DNA of 32,886 nt from Streptomyces poriferorum (lineage in GTDB: Bacteria; Actinomycetota; Actinomycetes; Streptomycetales; Streptomycetaceae): positions 1 to 32,886 of the forward strand of contig NZ_JAELVH010000039.1 of the NCBI RefSeq assembly GCF_019399235.1, written 5' to 3'. The notes under the pieces were generated by a model. That model worked only from the letters and a program-made list of their open reading frames with translations. It did not search any database and was not told the DNA's origin. Below, in pieces: positions 1 through 7,734 of the stretch (position 1 is its first letter; each line of letters starts with the position of its first letter). A program made the translations under genes and the position numbers.

Positions 1-1
1 T

Positions 2-511
2 GTGAGCGCCGCCCCGCCGCCCGCCGCACCGGCCCGGCGCACACTCATGCGCTGGGACCTGGCCGCGCCACCGCGCCCGTACCCTCTGCCCGCCCCCTAT
101 CGGGCCGCCCCGGTCACCCGGGCCGACGCCACGCTTCTGGGCGAGCTGTCCTATCGCGCCTACCGGGGCGGTGTGGACGACGGGGGCGAGTCCGCGCAAT
201 GGCACCGGGCCGAAATGGCCGCCGCGCTCGCGGGCGAGTTCGGCGCGGTCGACCAGCGGGCGACGCGCGTTGCCTGGTACGGCTCCACCACGGCCTCCCT
301 CTCCTTCGTCACCCTCTGGAAGTCCCGCCCGCTCGTGGCCTTCGCCCTCACCGACCCCGAGCACACCTCCAGAGGCCTGGCGAGGGCACTCCTCACCCAC
401 AGCGCGACGGTCCTCCGTGCCGCGGGCGCATCCGAACTCACCCTGGTGGTCACCGACGGCAATCCCGCTGTCCGCCTCTACACGCGTCTGGGCTTCGCCC
501 CGGCCGGCTGA
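2..511 (+). CDS. GNAT-family N-acetyltransferase (start at window edge)
   Basis: The predicted protein of about 169 residues is probably an acetyl-CoA-dependent N-acetyltransferase of unknown substrate. Its second half shows the GNAT pattern: a strand ending in FALTDPEHTSRGLARALL, which replaces the usual Q/RxxGxG/A acetyl-CoA loop, then a helix, then LTLVVTDGNPAVRLYTRLGF, the typical C-terminal strand-helix-strand with the tyrosine and GF turn. A GTG sits at the second base of the window, and an in-frame ATG lies 45 bases later, at residue 16. The true start could be either of these or upstream of the window. The first 30 residues are rich in Pro and Ala and look unlike a folded GNAT start. 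The family is clear but the substrate is not. Confidence 0.75.
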   Translation: MSAAPPPAAPARRTLMRWDLAAPPRPYPLPAPYRAAPVTRADATLLGELSYRAYRGGVDDGGESAQWHRAEMAAALAGEFGAVDQRATRVAWYGSTTASLSFVTLWKSRPLVAFALTDPEHTSRGLARALLTHSATVLRAAGASELTLVVTDGNPAVRLYTRLGFAPAG

Positions 512-664
512 CCTCCGGCCGGAACGGACGCCGATGGGTGCGCACCACGCGCCCAACGGGCGAAACAGCCGGAACATGAGCAACGACCCCACCAGCCACA
601 GCGCGAACGGTCGCACCCCTCCCACACACCCGTCACCCGAACGCCACACCCCGCCAAGATCTTC

Positions 665-680
665 ATCTCATATCTGAGAT
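665..680. promoter_or_regulatory. Inverted repeat ATCTCA-TATC-TGAGAT, candidate autoregulatory operator
   Basis: Perfect 6-bp arms separated by 4 bp end 11 bases before the ATG of the HTH-MurA fusion. An 8-bp palindrome AAGATCTT lies immediately upstream at 656-663. No strong Shine-Dalgarno sequence is visible between the repeat and the ATG. XRE-family proteins often bind short palindromes in their own promoters, so self-repression by the N-terminal HTH is a reasonable inference. Confidence 0.5.
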
Positions 681-691
681 AGCCTTCCGGC

Positions 692-2221
692 ATGTCAGAT
701 GACTACCTCGTACGTATCGGCAAGCTCATCCGTGACGCCCGTCAGCACCGGGGCTGGACACAGAGTCAGCTCGCCGAGGCGCTCGCCACCAGCCAGAGCG
801 CCGTGAACCGCATCGAGCGCGGCAATCAAAACATCAGCCTTGAGATGATTGCCCGCATCGGTGAAGCACTCGACAGCGAAATCGTGTCTCTCGGCTACGC
901 CGGTCCCATGCATCTGCGGGTGGTCGGCGGGCGCCGGCTCTCCGGGTCCATCGACGTCAAGACCAGCAAGAACGCGTGTGTGGCGCTGCTCTGCGCATCG
1001 CTGCTCAACAAGGGCCGCACCGTGCTGCGCCGGGTGGCCCGCATCGAGGAGGTCTACCGCCTCCTCGAGGTGCTGAACTCCATCGGGGTGCGCGCCCGGT
1101 GGATCAACGACGGCACGGACCTGGAGATCATCCCGCCGGCCCGCCTCGACATGGACGCCATCGACGCGGACGCCGCACGCCGGACCCGGTCGATCATCAT
1201 GTTCCTGGGTCCGCTGCTGCACCGCATGGACCGGTTCAAGCTGCCGTACGCGGGCGGCTGCGACCTCGGCACCCGCACCATCGAGCCGCACATGATCGCG
1301 CTGCGCCGCTTCGGCCTGGAGATCGCCGCGACCGAGGGCATCTACCACGCCCAGGTCGACCACTCCATCACCCCCGGCCGCCCCATCGTGCTGACCGAGC
1401 GCGGCGACACCGTGACCGAGAACGCGCTGCTGGCCGCCGCCCGGCACGACGGCACCACCGTCATCCGCAACGCGTCCTCCAACTACATGGTCCAGGACCT
1501 CTGCTTCTTCCTGGAGGCGCTGGGCGTACGGGTGGACGGCGTCGGTACGACGACGCTGACCGTGCACGGGGTGCCGAACATCGACGTGGACGTCGACTAC
1601 TCCCCCTCCGAGGACCCGGTCGAGGCGATGAGCCTGCTCGCCGCCGCCGTCGTCACGGAGTCGGAGCTGACGATCCGCCGGGTGCCGATCGAGTTCCTGG
1701 AGATCGAACTCGCGGTCCTGGAGGAGATGGGCGTCGACTGCGCCCGCACCCCGGAGTACGCCGCCGACAACGGGCGCACCCGCCTGGTCGACCTGACGGT
1801 CCGGCCCTCCAAACTCGAGGCCCCGATCGACAAGATCCACCCGATGCCGTTCCCGGGCCTCAACATCGACAACGTGCCGTTCTTCGCGGCCATCGCGGCG
1901 TCGGCCCACGGCCAGACCCTGATCCACGACTGGGTCTACGACAACCGCGCGATCTACCTCACCGACCTCAACCGCCTCGGCGGCCGGCTCCAACTCCTGG
2001 ACCCGCACCGGGTCCTGGTCGAGGGCCCGACCCGGTGGCGCGCGGCGGAGATGATGTGCCCGCCGGCCCTGCGCCCGGCCGTGGTGGTGCTGCTCGCGAT
2101 GATGGCGGCCGAAGGAACCTCCGTACTGCGCAACGTGTATGTGATCAACCGCGGTTACGAGGAGCTGGCGGAGCGGCTGAACTCGGTGGGCGCTCAGATC
2201 GAGATCTTCCGGGACATCTGA
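692..2221 (+). CDS. XRE helix-turn-helix / MurA-like enolpyruvyl transferase fusion
   Basis: This 509-residue protein joins an XRE-type HTH (about residues 6-66; GWTQSQLAEALATSQSAVNRIERG carries the recognition helix) to a complete EPSP-synthase/MurA fold (about 73-509). MurA transfers enolpyruvate from PEP to UDP-GlcNAc, the first committed step of peptidoglycan synthesis. MurA active-site residues appear conserved: Lys93-Asn94 in KTSKNA, the loop cysteine Cys190 in AGGCDLGTR, an Asp in NIDNVPFF, and the Arg in VINRGYEEL. Retention of the cysteine suggests activity and predicts fosfomycin sensitivity. The HTH implies that the enzyme also binds DNA, perhaps linking wall precursor level to transcription. 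The gene stands alone, preceded by a palindrome. Its last codons (RDI-stop) form the start of the left direct repeat. It may be a second MurA besides the housekeeping one. Confidence 0.88.
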   Translation: MSDDYLVRIGKLIRDARQHRGWTQSQLAEALATSQSAVNRIERGNQNISLEMIARIGEALDSEIVSLGYAGPMHLRVVGGRRLSGSIDVKTSKNACVALLCASLLNKGRTVLRRVARIEEVYRLLEVLNSIGVRARWINDGTDLEIIPPARLDMDAIDADAARRTRSIIMFLGPLLHRMDRFKLPYAGGCDLGTRTIEPHMIALRRFGLEIAATEGIYHAQVDHSITPGRPIVLTERGDTVTENALLAAARHDGTTVIRNASSNYMVQDLCFFLEALGVRVDGVGTTTLTVHGVPNIDVDVDYSPSEDPVEAMSLLAAAVVTESELTIRRVPIEFLEIELAVLEEMGVDCARTPEYAADNGRTRLVDLTVRPSKLEAPIDKIHPMPFPGLNIDNVPFFAAIAASAHGQTLIHDWVYDNRAIYLTDLNRLGGRLQLLDPHRVLVEGPTRWRAAEMMCPPALRPAVVVLLAMMAAEGTSVLRNVYVINRGYEELAERLNSVGAQIEIFRDI

Positions 2222-2239
2222 AAGCCTGCAGAAGAAACA

Positions 2240-2292
2240 CCGTCACACCCCTTCTGACCTGCACAATTGCGAGTCGAGGCGGGGTGTGACGG
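2240..2292 (+). terminator. 12-bp perfect hairpin downstream of the MurA-like gene
   Basis: The arms CCGTCACACCCC (2240-2251) and GGGGTGTGACGG (2281-2292) pair perfectly across a 29-base loop. The hairpin is conserved without change in the right repeat (15955-15966 and 15996-16007) although the surrounding bases differ. It could end transcription of the MurA-like gene, or it could be a protein-binding site belonging to the repeat. The long loop makes a simple terminator less certain. Confidence 0.5.
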
Positions 2293-2297
2293 AGTCC

Positions 2298-2319
2298 CTG
2301 GGACTTTTCTGGGACTTCG
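2298..2319. repeat. Tandem 11-mer CTGGGACTTTT x2, arm-type site candidate
   Basis: Two adjacent 11-bp units (CTGGGACTTTT then CTGGGACTTCG) lie 65 bases after the conserved core. The same pair recurs at 15797 and 16013 and was not noticed elsewhere in the window. One-helical-turn tandem repeats flanking a core resemble the arm-type sites of tyrosine recombinases; this is inferred from layout only. Confidence 0.5.
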
Positions 2320-2557
2320 AACCAGGAGCGACGGCTTCCGTGCACCGCGCTCTTCACGTGATGAGTCATCGAAAAGATGTCGGCTCCAGCAGGCCCGGAA
2401 AAGCGCAGTTCAGAGCCTACTCAGCGGCCCGCTCTACCGTCTGCGGGCGTCAAACGAGCGTCATGGCCAGCAGCCACCCCCCTCTTCGGGAGGGGAGATT
2501 CGACATGAGTCACCGGCTCGAGCCGTGCGGTGCGGGCCCTTCCGCAGGCGTGGGTGT

Positions 2558-2600
2558 ACCCCGGACCCGGCGGCGGGGCGGTGCGTGCCGGATCCGGGGT
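2558..2600 (-). terminator. Hairpin ending the importer operon
   Basis: The 14-base arms 2558-2571 and 2587-2600 pair with one mismatch across a 15-base loop. They lie just beyond the stop codon of the last permease, on the side where the minus-strand operon ends. No U-tract follows, which is usual for Streptomyces. The gene-less stretch 2222-2623 otherwise holds the left repeat and nothing else recognised. Confidence 0.6.
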
Positions 2601-2623
2601 GGCTTTGGGGTGGTGCGGCTGGG

Positions 2624-3541
2624 CTATTTGACGGCTCCGGCGGTCATGCCGCGGGTGAGGGAGCGCTGGAATATGAGGAAGAAGACGACCATGGGGACGA
2701 TGCCGAGGAGGGCTGCGGCGCTCATGGCGGTGGGGTCGCTGGTGTATTGGCCTTGCATGACGGACAGGCCGAGAGGGACGGTCTGGTTGTCGTTGGAGAT
2801 GAGGAGGACGAGTGGGTAGAGGAACTCGTTCCAGCTCCAGACGAAGAAGAAGACGCACATCACCGAGAGGGTGGGCCAGCTCATGGGCAGGACGATGCGC
2901 CACAGGATGGTCCATCGGCCGGCTCCGTCCATGGAGGCGGCTTCGATGAGTTCGCGGGGGAAGCTGGCAAAGACGGAGGAGAGGAGGTAGGTGCCGAAGG
3001 CGCTGTAGGTGATGCCGACGAGGATGGTGTAGCCGAGTTTCCCGTCGTAGAGGCCCATCTCCTTGAAGAGGTAGTAGATGGGGTATACGAGGCCCTCTTG
3101 CGGCAGGACGTTGACGCCGAGGAAGAAGATGAGGAAGGGGGTGCGCCAGCGGATGCGGCCGATGCCTATGGCGTAGGCGTTGAAGAGGGCGAGCAGGACG
3201 GCGATGAGAACGACGCCGAGGCTGATCTGGATGCTGTTGAAGAGTTTCTGGGTGAAGCCGACGCGGTCCCAGACTTCGGCGATGATGCTCCAGTTCCACT
3301 GGGCGGGCAGGGACAGCGACCCGTTGGTGCGGAAGTCCGCGCTGGTTTTGAACGAGTTGAGCAGGATGACGATGAAGGGTGCCAGGAACGCGAGGACGAA
3401 TACGGCGACGGCTGCCAGGACGGCGTAGGAGCCGGGGCTGCGGCGGTTGCCCGTCGCTTTGGCTTTACCCGCTTCAGCCTTGACCGCTTTGCGCCGGTGG
3501 CCGGGGGGTGCCGTGGAAGTGGTGTGCGTGGTCATGGTCAT
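2624..3541 (-). CDS. ABC sugar importer permease, MalG/CUT1 type
   Basis: This inner-membrane subunit of 305 residues belongs to the importer encoded by this operon. After a charged, Lys-rich N-terminus of about 35 residues come six hydrophobic segments, the first being YAVLAAVAVFVLAFLAPFIVILL. The cytoplasmic EAA loop, which contacts the ATPase, reads EAASMDGAGRWTILWRIVLP. The length fits the CUT1 MalG class. The ATG at 3541 is chosen because it overlaps the upstream permease stop as ATGA; the open frame continues further upstream but there lies inside the other permease gene. With the GH13 enzyme in the operon and the dextranase nearby, the predicted cargo is isomalto-oligosaccharides. Confidence 0.9.
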   Translation of the reverse strand: MTMTTHTTSTAPPGHRRKAVKAEAGKAKATGNRRSPGSYAVLAAVAVFVLAFLAPFIVILLNSFKTSADFRTNGSLSLPAQWNWSIIAEVWDRVGFTQKLFNSIQISLGVVLIAVLLALFNAYAIGIGRIRWRTPFLIFFLGVNVLPQEGLVYPIYYLFKEMGLYDGKLGYTILVGITYSAFGTYLLSSVFASFPRELIEAASMDGAGRWTILWRIVLPMSWPTLSVMCVFFFVWSWNEFLYPLVLLISNDNQTVPLGLSVMQGQYTSDPTAMSAAALLGIVPMVVFFLIFQRSLTRGMTAGAVK

Positions 3542-4431
3542 CCGTCCTCGCGGGCCTGGCGGGTGAGCATCGTTCCGGCGATGATCAGCACGAGCAGGGT
3601 GATCGTGCTGGAGATCGCGGAGCCGTATCCGACGTCGGCGCGCTCGAAGAAGTTCTGGTAGGCGAAGTACGCGGGGACGAGGGTCGAGTTGCCGGGGCCG
3701 CCGCCGGTGAGGACGAAGATCTGGGCGAAGACCTTCAGGCCGGCGATGGTGGTGGTGACAAGGACGACGTAGACCTCGGGCCGCAGGATGGGCACGGTGA
3801 TGCGGGTGAAGCGCTGCCACCAGGTGGCGCCGTCGAGGGAAGCGGCTTCATACAGTTCGGGGTCGATGCGCTGGAGCCCGGAGAGGAACAGCACCAGGGG
3901 GTAGCCGAGCTGCATCCAGACGAGGACGGCGAGGACCATCCACAGGGCGAGGTCGGGGTCTCCGAGCCAGTTCTGGGCGAGGGAGTTCAGGCCGATCTTT
4001 TCGAGGACGCTGTTGACGGCGCCTTCGGGGGCGAGGATCCAGCCCCACATCAGCCCGGTGACGGCGACGGGGATGACCTGGGGGAGGTAGAGGCCGGAGC
4101 GGAAGAGGCTGACGAAGCCGTCTCCGTGCTTCTTGCCGATGTAGTCGAACAGGAGGGCGGCGAGGAAGAGCCCGAGCAGGGTGGGGACGACGGCGATGCC
4201 GACGATGACGAAGGCGATGTTGCGGAACGAGGCCCAGAAGTCGGCGTCGCTGAAGAGTCGGGTGTAGTTGTCGAAGCCGATCCAGGTGGGCTCTCCGACG
4301 CCCTGCCATTGGGTGAGGCTGTAGTAGAAGGTCATCACCAGCGGGACGACGAGGAAGAGCAGGCTCAGTAGCAGGCCGGGGGCGAGGAAGACGGCGTATC
4401 CCGTGGGCCGCGGGTGACGTGTGGTTTTCAC
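3538..4431 (-). CDS. ABC sugar importer permease, MalF/CUT1 type
   Basis: This 297-residue membrane protein has about six hydrophobic segments (GYAVFLAPGLLLSLLFLVVP is the first) and the EAA loop EAASLDGATWWQRFTRITVP near residue 190. It pairs with the second permease, whose start it overlaps by four bases, to form the membrane channel. It lacks the long periplasmic insertion of E. coli MalF, as is normal for Gram-positive CUT1 systems such as those for disaccharides and oligosaccharides. It follows the binding-protein gene after a gap of about 94 bases. No ATPase gene lies in the operon; the MsiK-type ATPase at 14021 in the same repeat-bounded block is the likely partner, as shared ATPases are usual in Streptomyces. 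Confidence 0.9.
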   Translation of the reverse strand: MKTTRHPRPTGYAVFLAPGLLLSLLFLVVPLVMTFYYSLTQWQGVGEPTWIGFDNYTRLFSDADFWASFRNIAFVIVGIAVVPTLLGLFLAALLFDYIGKKHGDGFVSLFRSGLYLPQVIPVAVTGLMWGWILAPEGAVNSVLEKIGLNSLAQNWLGDPDLALWMVLAVLVWMQLGYPLVLFLSGLQRIDPELYEAASLDGATWWQRFTRITVPILRPEVYVVLVTTTIAGLKVFAQIFVLTGGGPGNSTLVPAYFAYQNFFERADVGYGSAISSTITLLVLIIAGTMLTRQAREDG

Positions 4432-4525
4432 TGTTGCTCCAAGAGGGGCGGGACGGCGGCCCGGTGCGGGCGGGCCGCCGTCCCCGGGAAGAAGGGACTG
4501 ACGCGCGGGTTCGGGCGGGTCAGTC

Positions 4526-5848
4526 TCAGCGCCGGGTGGCGGTGTACTTCTCGTAGGGGGCCTTGAGCTCGTCGAGGACGGCGTGGGGCTTGCCGCCGTT
4601 CATGAGGTTCTGGGTGGCGCCCATCCAGGTGTCGTAGTAGCCGGGTGCCGGCCAGTCCGGGTAGAAGGCGAGCCCCTTGCCGTCCTGGTAGGTGTTGAAC
4701 GCGGTGATGAGCTCGCGGGACTTGGGGTTTTCGATGGAGTCCGGCTTCACAGCGAGCGGGACGTTGCCCTCTTCCCCGAGGATTTTCTGGATCTTGTCCG
4801 ACATGGTGATGTCGATGAAGTCCTCGGCGAGCTTCTTGTTCTTCGCCTTGGTGGGCACGACCCAGTGGTTGCCGCCGGAGCCGAGGGTCTTCTTGCTGCC
4901 GGGGTAGGGGGCGGTGGACCAGGTGAAGTCGGTGATGTCGGTGGTCAGGCCGCCGAACCACCAGTTGCCGCCGACCATGATCGGGCGCTTCTGCGAGACG
5001 AACTGCTCGGTCATGTCGCTGCCCTTGAGGCCGACGTCCTTCTTCTCGAAGTAGCCCTTGTCGAGCCAGTCCTTGTACGTTTCGACCGCGTAGGTCCACT
5101 CCGGGCCGTGGAAGTCGACCTTGCCCTTGTAGAGCTGGTAGTCGTCGACCCAGGCGTCATTCGCCTTGGCCAGGGCCAGGAGGTAGAGCCAGTGGCCGGC
5201 GGGGTGGTCGTTGCCGGCGTTGGCGAGCGGGGTGATCCCGGCGGCCTTGAAGTCGGCCAGGGCGGCCTCGAAGCTCTGGAGGTCGGTGGGCTTGGTGATG
5301 TTGTGCTTCTTGAATAGGTCGTCGTTGTAGTACGCGAGGACGAACTCGCCGTAGTTGGGGACGCCGTACCACTTGTCGCCGCCCATTTCGCCGTTGGCGT
5401 CGTAGCGGGCGGTGACGGACGCGCTCTCGCTGATCTTCTTGTCCCAGCCGCGTTCCTTCGCGACGGAGGTAAGGTCGGTGAGCAGGCCCTGCTTGGCGAG
5501 CAGTCCGGTGGTGGCATTGCCCTTGTTGTACTCCATGACGTCGGGCGCCTTGTCGGAGTTCAGGATCATGCCGGCGTTCTGCTGTATCTGCTCGAACGTC
5601 TTGCGTTCGAAGACGACCTTCACGTCGGGGTGGGTCTTCTTGAACTCCGCGATGGCCGAGTCCCAGGCGTTGCTCAGGGCGCCGTCCTCCTGCTCGTAGT
5701 GCCACAGGCGCAGAGTCTTGCCGTCTCCCTCGGCGGTGTCCGATCCGCCGCCGCAAGCGGTCAGCGGTGCCACGAGTGCCAGAGCGGACACGGCGAGCAG
5801 AGCTCGTCGGGTGGTGCGGCGCGGAGCACGGAAGCGCATGTTCGTCAT
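4526..5848 (-). CDS. Extracellular sugar-binding lipoprotein of the ABC importer
   Basis: This 440-residue family-1 solute-binding protein captures the sugar outside the membrane and delivers it to the two permeases. The N-terminus is a lipoprotein signal with a twin-arginine-like stretch (RRTTRRALLAV) and the lipobox LTAC at about residue 34, so the mature protein should be anchored through cysteine. The body shows the usual pattern: TLRLWHYEQEDGA early, KKTHPDVKVVFERKTFEQ, and a tail of helices rich in aromatic residues (YPDWPAPGYYDTWMG). The ATG at 5848 is preceded by AAGGA; the longer open frame upstream is Pro/Thr-rich and lies in the hydrolase gene. It sits between the GH13 gene and the permeases in one operon, so isomalto-oligosaccharides are the expected ligand. 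Confidence 0.9.
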   Translation of the reverse strand: MTNMRFRAPRRTTRRALLAVSALALVAPLTACGGGSDTAEGDGKTLRLWHYEQEDGALSNAWDSAIAEFKKTHPDVKVVFERKTFEQIQQNAGMILNSDKAPDVMEYNKGNATTGLLAKQGLLTDLTSVAKERGWDKKISESASVTARYDANGEMGGDKWYGVPNYGEFVLAYYNDDLFKKHNITKPTDLQSFEAALADFKAAGITPLANAGNDHPAGHWLYLLALAKANDAWVDDYQLYKGKVDFHGPEWTYAVETYKDWLDKGYFEKKDVGLKGSDMTEQFVSQKRPIMVGGNWWFGGLTTDITDFTWSTAPYPGSKKTLGSGGNHWVVPTKAKNKKLAEDFIDITMSDKIQKILGEEGNVPLAVKPDSIENPKSRELITAFNTYQDGKGLAFYPDWPAPGYYDTWMGATQNLMNGGKPHAVLDELKAPYEKYTATRR

Positions 5849-5918
5849 GAGGATTCCTTGGGTGTGCAGGGTCAGGGCGGTGCGGGGGGAGGCGGTACGG
5901 GTGTTCAGGTGGGGCTGG

Positions 5919-7664
5919 TCAGGTATTGCGGCGGTGGACACGGGCTTCCCAGGGCTGCAGGGTGTGCGGGGCCGTGAGAGGTGTGGAGGCCGGGACGTTG
6001 GCGATGAGGGTCTCGCTGTGTTCCCAGCCGTCGGGCAGGTCGACGGTGAGGTCGGCTCCGCTGAAGTTGGCGAGGACCAGCAGTTCGGTGCCGGATGCCG
6101 CGTCGTGGCGGGTGAAGGCATAGAGCTGCTCGTGGTCGGGGTGCAGCATGTGGAAGTCACCGTGAGTGAGGGCGGGCTCGGTGTGCCGCAGGGCGATCAG
6201 GCGGCGGTAGTAGTGGAAGACGGAGTCGGGGTCGGCGAGCTGGACCTTGGCGTTGACATGGGTGTGATCGGGGTTCACCGCGATCCACGGGGTGCCAGCG
6301 GTGAAGCCGGCGTGCTGGGAGGTGTCCCACTGCATGGGGGTGCGGGCGTTGTCCCGGCTGCGGTGCCGAAGTCCGGCCAGGACCTGTTCCTCGTCGACAC
6401 CGTGGGCGGTCTGCTCGCGGTGGTAGTTGAGGGACTCGATGTCGCGGAAGTCATCGATGGAGGCGAAACGGCTATTGGCCATGGCGAGCTCTTCGCCCTG
6501 GTACACGTAAGGGGTCCCGCGGTGCAGGTGGAGCACGGTGGCGAGGAGCTTCGCGGAGCGGTCGCGGGAGGCGGGACTGTCGTCGCCGAAGCGGGAGACG
6601 GCACGGGGCTGGTCGTGGTTGTTCCAGTACAGGCTGTTCCAGCCGGTCTCGCCCAGGCCGGTCTGCCAGCGGCCGAGGCTGGCCTTGAGGGCGGTCAGCT
6701 TCAGCGGACGGACATCGAACTTCCCGCTGGTTCCCTGGTCGAGGCCGACGTGCTCGAACTGGAACACCATGTCGAGCTCGCGGCGGGAGGGGTCGGTGAA
6801 CAGCTTGGCGTCCCCGACAGTGACTCCGGGCATTTCGCCGACGGTCAGCAGGCGGCGAGGGTGGCCTTCGAAGACCTCACGGTGCATCTCCGCCAGGTAC
6901 TCGTGGATGCGGGGGCCGCAGATGTAGTGGGGGCTGCCGTCCCCGTGCAAGGCACCCTCGTGCACGATGCCGTCGGGAAGGCCAGGGGTCTTGGAGATGA
7001 GGTTGATGACGTCCATGCGGAAGCCGTCGACGCCCCGGTCGAGCCACCAGCGCATCATGGCGTAGACCGCCTGGCGCACGGTGGGGTTCTCCCAGTTGAG
7101 GTCGGGCTGCTTGCGGGAGAACAAGTGCAGGTAGTACTCGCCGCTCTTCTCGTCGTAGGTCCAGGTGGGGCCGGAGAAGAAGGAGCCCCAGTTGTTGGGT
7201 TCCGCACCCGGGGTGCCCGGCTCCATGCCCTCGCGGGCGGGGCGCCAGATGTACCAGTCCCGCTTGCCGCCCTGCGGGCCTTCGTTGCGGGAGGCGGTGA
7301 ACCAGGGGTGTTCGTCGGAGGTGTGGTTGACGACCAGGTCCATGACGAGCTTCATGCCGCGCTCGTGGACGGCGGCCAGGAGCCGGTCGAAGTCGGCGAG
7401 GGTTCCGAAGAGCGGGTCGATGTCCTGGTAGTCGCTGATGTCGTACCCGTTGTCGTCGTGCGGGGACGGGTAGACAGGGGACAGCCACAGGACGTCGACG
7501 CCCAGCTGGGCCAGGTAGTCGAGCCGTTCGATGATGCCTTGCAGGTCGCCGATGCCGTCCGCGTTCGAGTCCGCGAAGCTGCGGGGGTAGATCTGGTACA
7601 CCACCGCTTCGCTCCACCAGGCGTCGGCGGGATTGGCTTCGATTTCGGGCACGTCAAACCTCAT
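5919..7664 (-). CDS. Intracellular GH13 alpha-glucosidase, predicted alpha-1,6 specific (oligo-1,6-glucosidase type)
   Basis: This cytoplasmic enzyme of 581 residues has no signal peptide and hydrolyses short alpha-glucosides. It opens with the subfamily signature WWSEAVVYQIYPRSF and DGIGDLQGI. The catalytic set of family GH13 is visible: nucleophile Asp218 in GFRMDVINL, acid/base Glu277 in TVGEMPGV, and the third Asp in NNHDQPR. The residue after the nucleophile is Val219; in oligo-1,6-glucosidases this position is Val, while alpha-1,4-acting maltases carry Thr, so alpha-1,6 bonds are the predicted target. GEMPGV and MDVINLISK also fit subfamily 31. It is the first gene of the operon, 70 bases ahead of the binding-protein gene, and follows the ROK gene by 70 bases. 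The ATG at 7664 is preferred on homology; the upstream start at 7718 would add 18 unlike residues. Confidence 0.92.
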   Translation of the reverse strand: MRFDVPEIEANPADAWWSEAVVYQIYPRSFADSNADGIGDLQGIIERLDYLAQLGVDVLWLSPVYPSPHDDNGYDISDYQDIDPLFGTLADFDRLLAAVHERGMKLVMDLVVNHTSDEHPWFTASRNEGPQGGKRDWYIWRPAREGMEPGTPGAEPNNWGSFFSGPTWTYDEKSGEYYLHLFSRKQPDLNWENPTVRQAVYAMMRWWLDRGVDGFRMDVINLISKTPGLPDGIVHEGALHGDGSPHYICGPRIHEYLAEMHREVFEGHPRRLLTVGEMPGVTVGDAKLFTDPSRRELDMVFQFEHVGLDQGTSGKFDVRPLKLTALKASLGRWQTGLGETGWNSLYWNNHDQPRAVSRFGDDSPASRDRSAKLLATVLHLHRGTPYVYQGEELAMANSRFASIDDFRDIESLNYHREQTAHGVDEEQVLAGLRHRSRDNARTPMQWDTSQHAGFTAGTPWIAVNPDHTHVNAKVQLADPDSVFHYYRRLIALRHTEPALTHGDFHMLHPDHEQLYAFTRHDAASGTELLVLANFSGADLTVDLPDGWEHSETLIANVPASTPLTAPHTLQPWEARVHRRNT

Positions 7665-7676
7665 AGTGTTCGCATG

Positions 7677-7693
7677 GTTACTTTTAGTGACTT
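7677..7693 (-). promoter_or_regulatory. Candidate operator of the dextran-uptake operon (AAGTCAC-TAA-AAGTAAC)
   Basis: Read on the minus strand, two 7-bp near-identical units (AAGTCAC, AAGTAAC) are spaced exactly 10 bp apart, ending 12 bases before the GH13 start codon. They also form an imperfect inverted repeat (GTTAC / GTGAC). This AT-richer patch is unusual in the 70-bp gap and is a plausible site for the neighbouring ROK regulator. No experimental motif for this regulator is known to me. Confidence 0.35.
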
Positions 7694-7734
7694 TGCGGGT
7701 GATGGGTTGCCGCAGCATCGGCGGGCGCTGTGGG

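Larger units (their letters stand above)
2208..2381. repeat. Left copy of 174-bp direct repeat, candidate attachment site (attL)
   Basis: This copy matches 15923-16095 in the same orientation at about 90% identity by eye (roughly 15 differences and one single-base gap). The first 26 bases, starting TCCGGGACATCTGAAAG, are identical and include the final codons of the MurA-like gene. Further in are a perfect 12-bp inverted repeat and a tandem 11-mer pair. Use of a gene's 3' end with restoration of the last codons is typical of integrase targets. The right copy carries only RDI-stop of the gene. Confidence 0.85.

Noticed and set aside
695..2008. 437-residue open frame on the minus strand across the MurA-like gene
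   Set aside because: Val/Asp/Gly-rich shadow of the opposite frame with no family pattern; the plus-strand frame has an intact enzyme active site.
2208..2381. Left repeat as part of an insertion sequence
   Set aside because: No transposase, no terminal inverted repeats and no short target duplication; the paired direct copies and gene 3' end fit an att site better.
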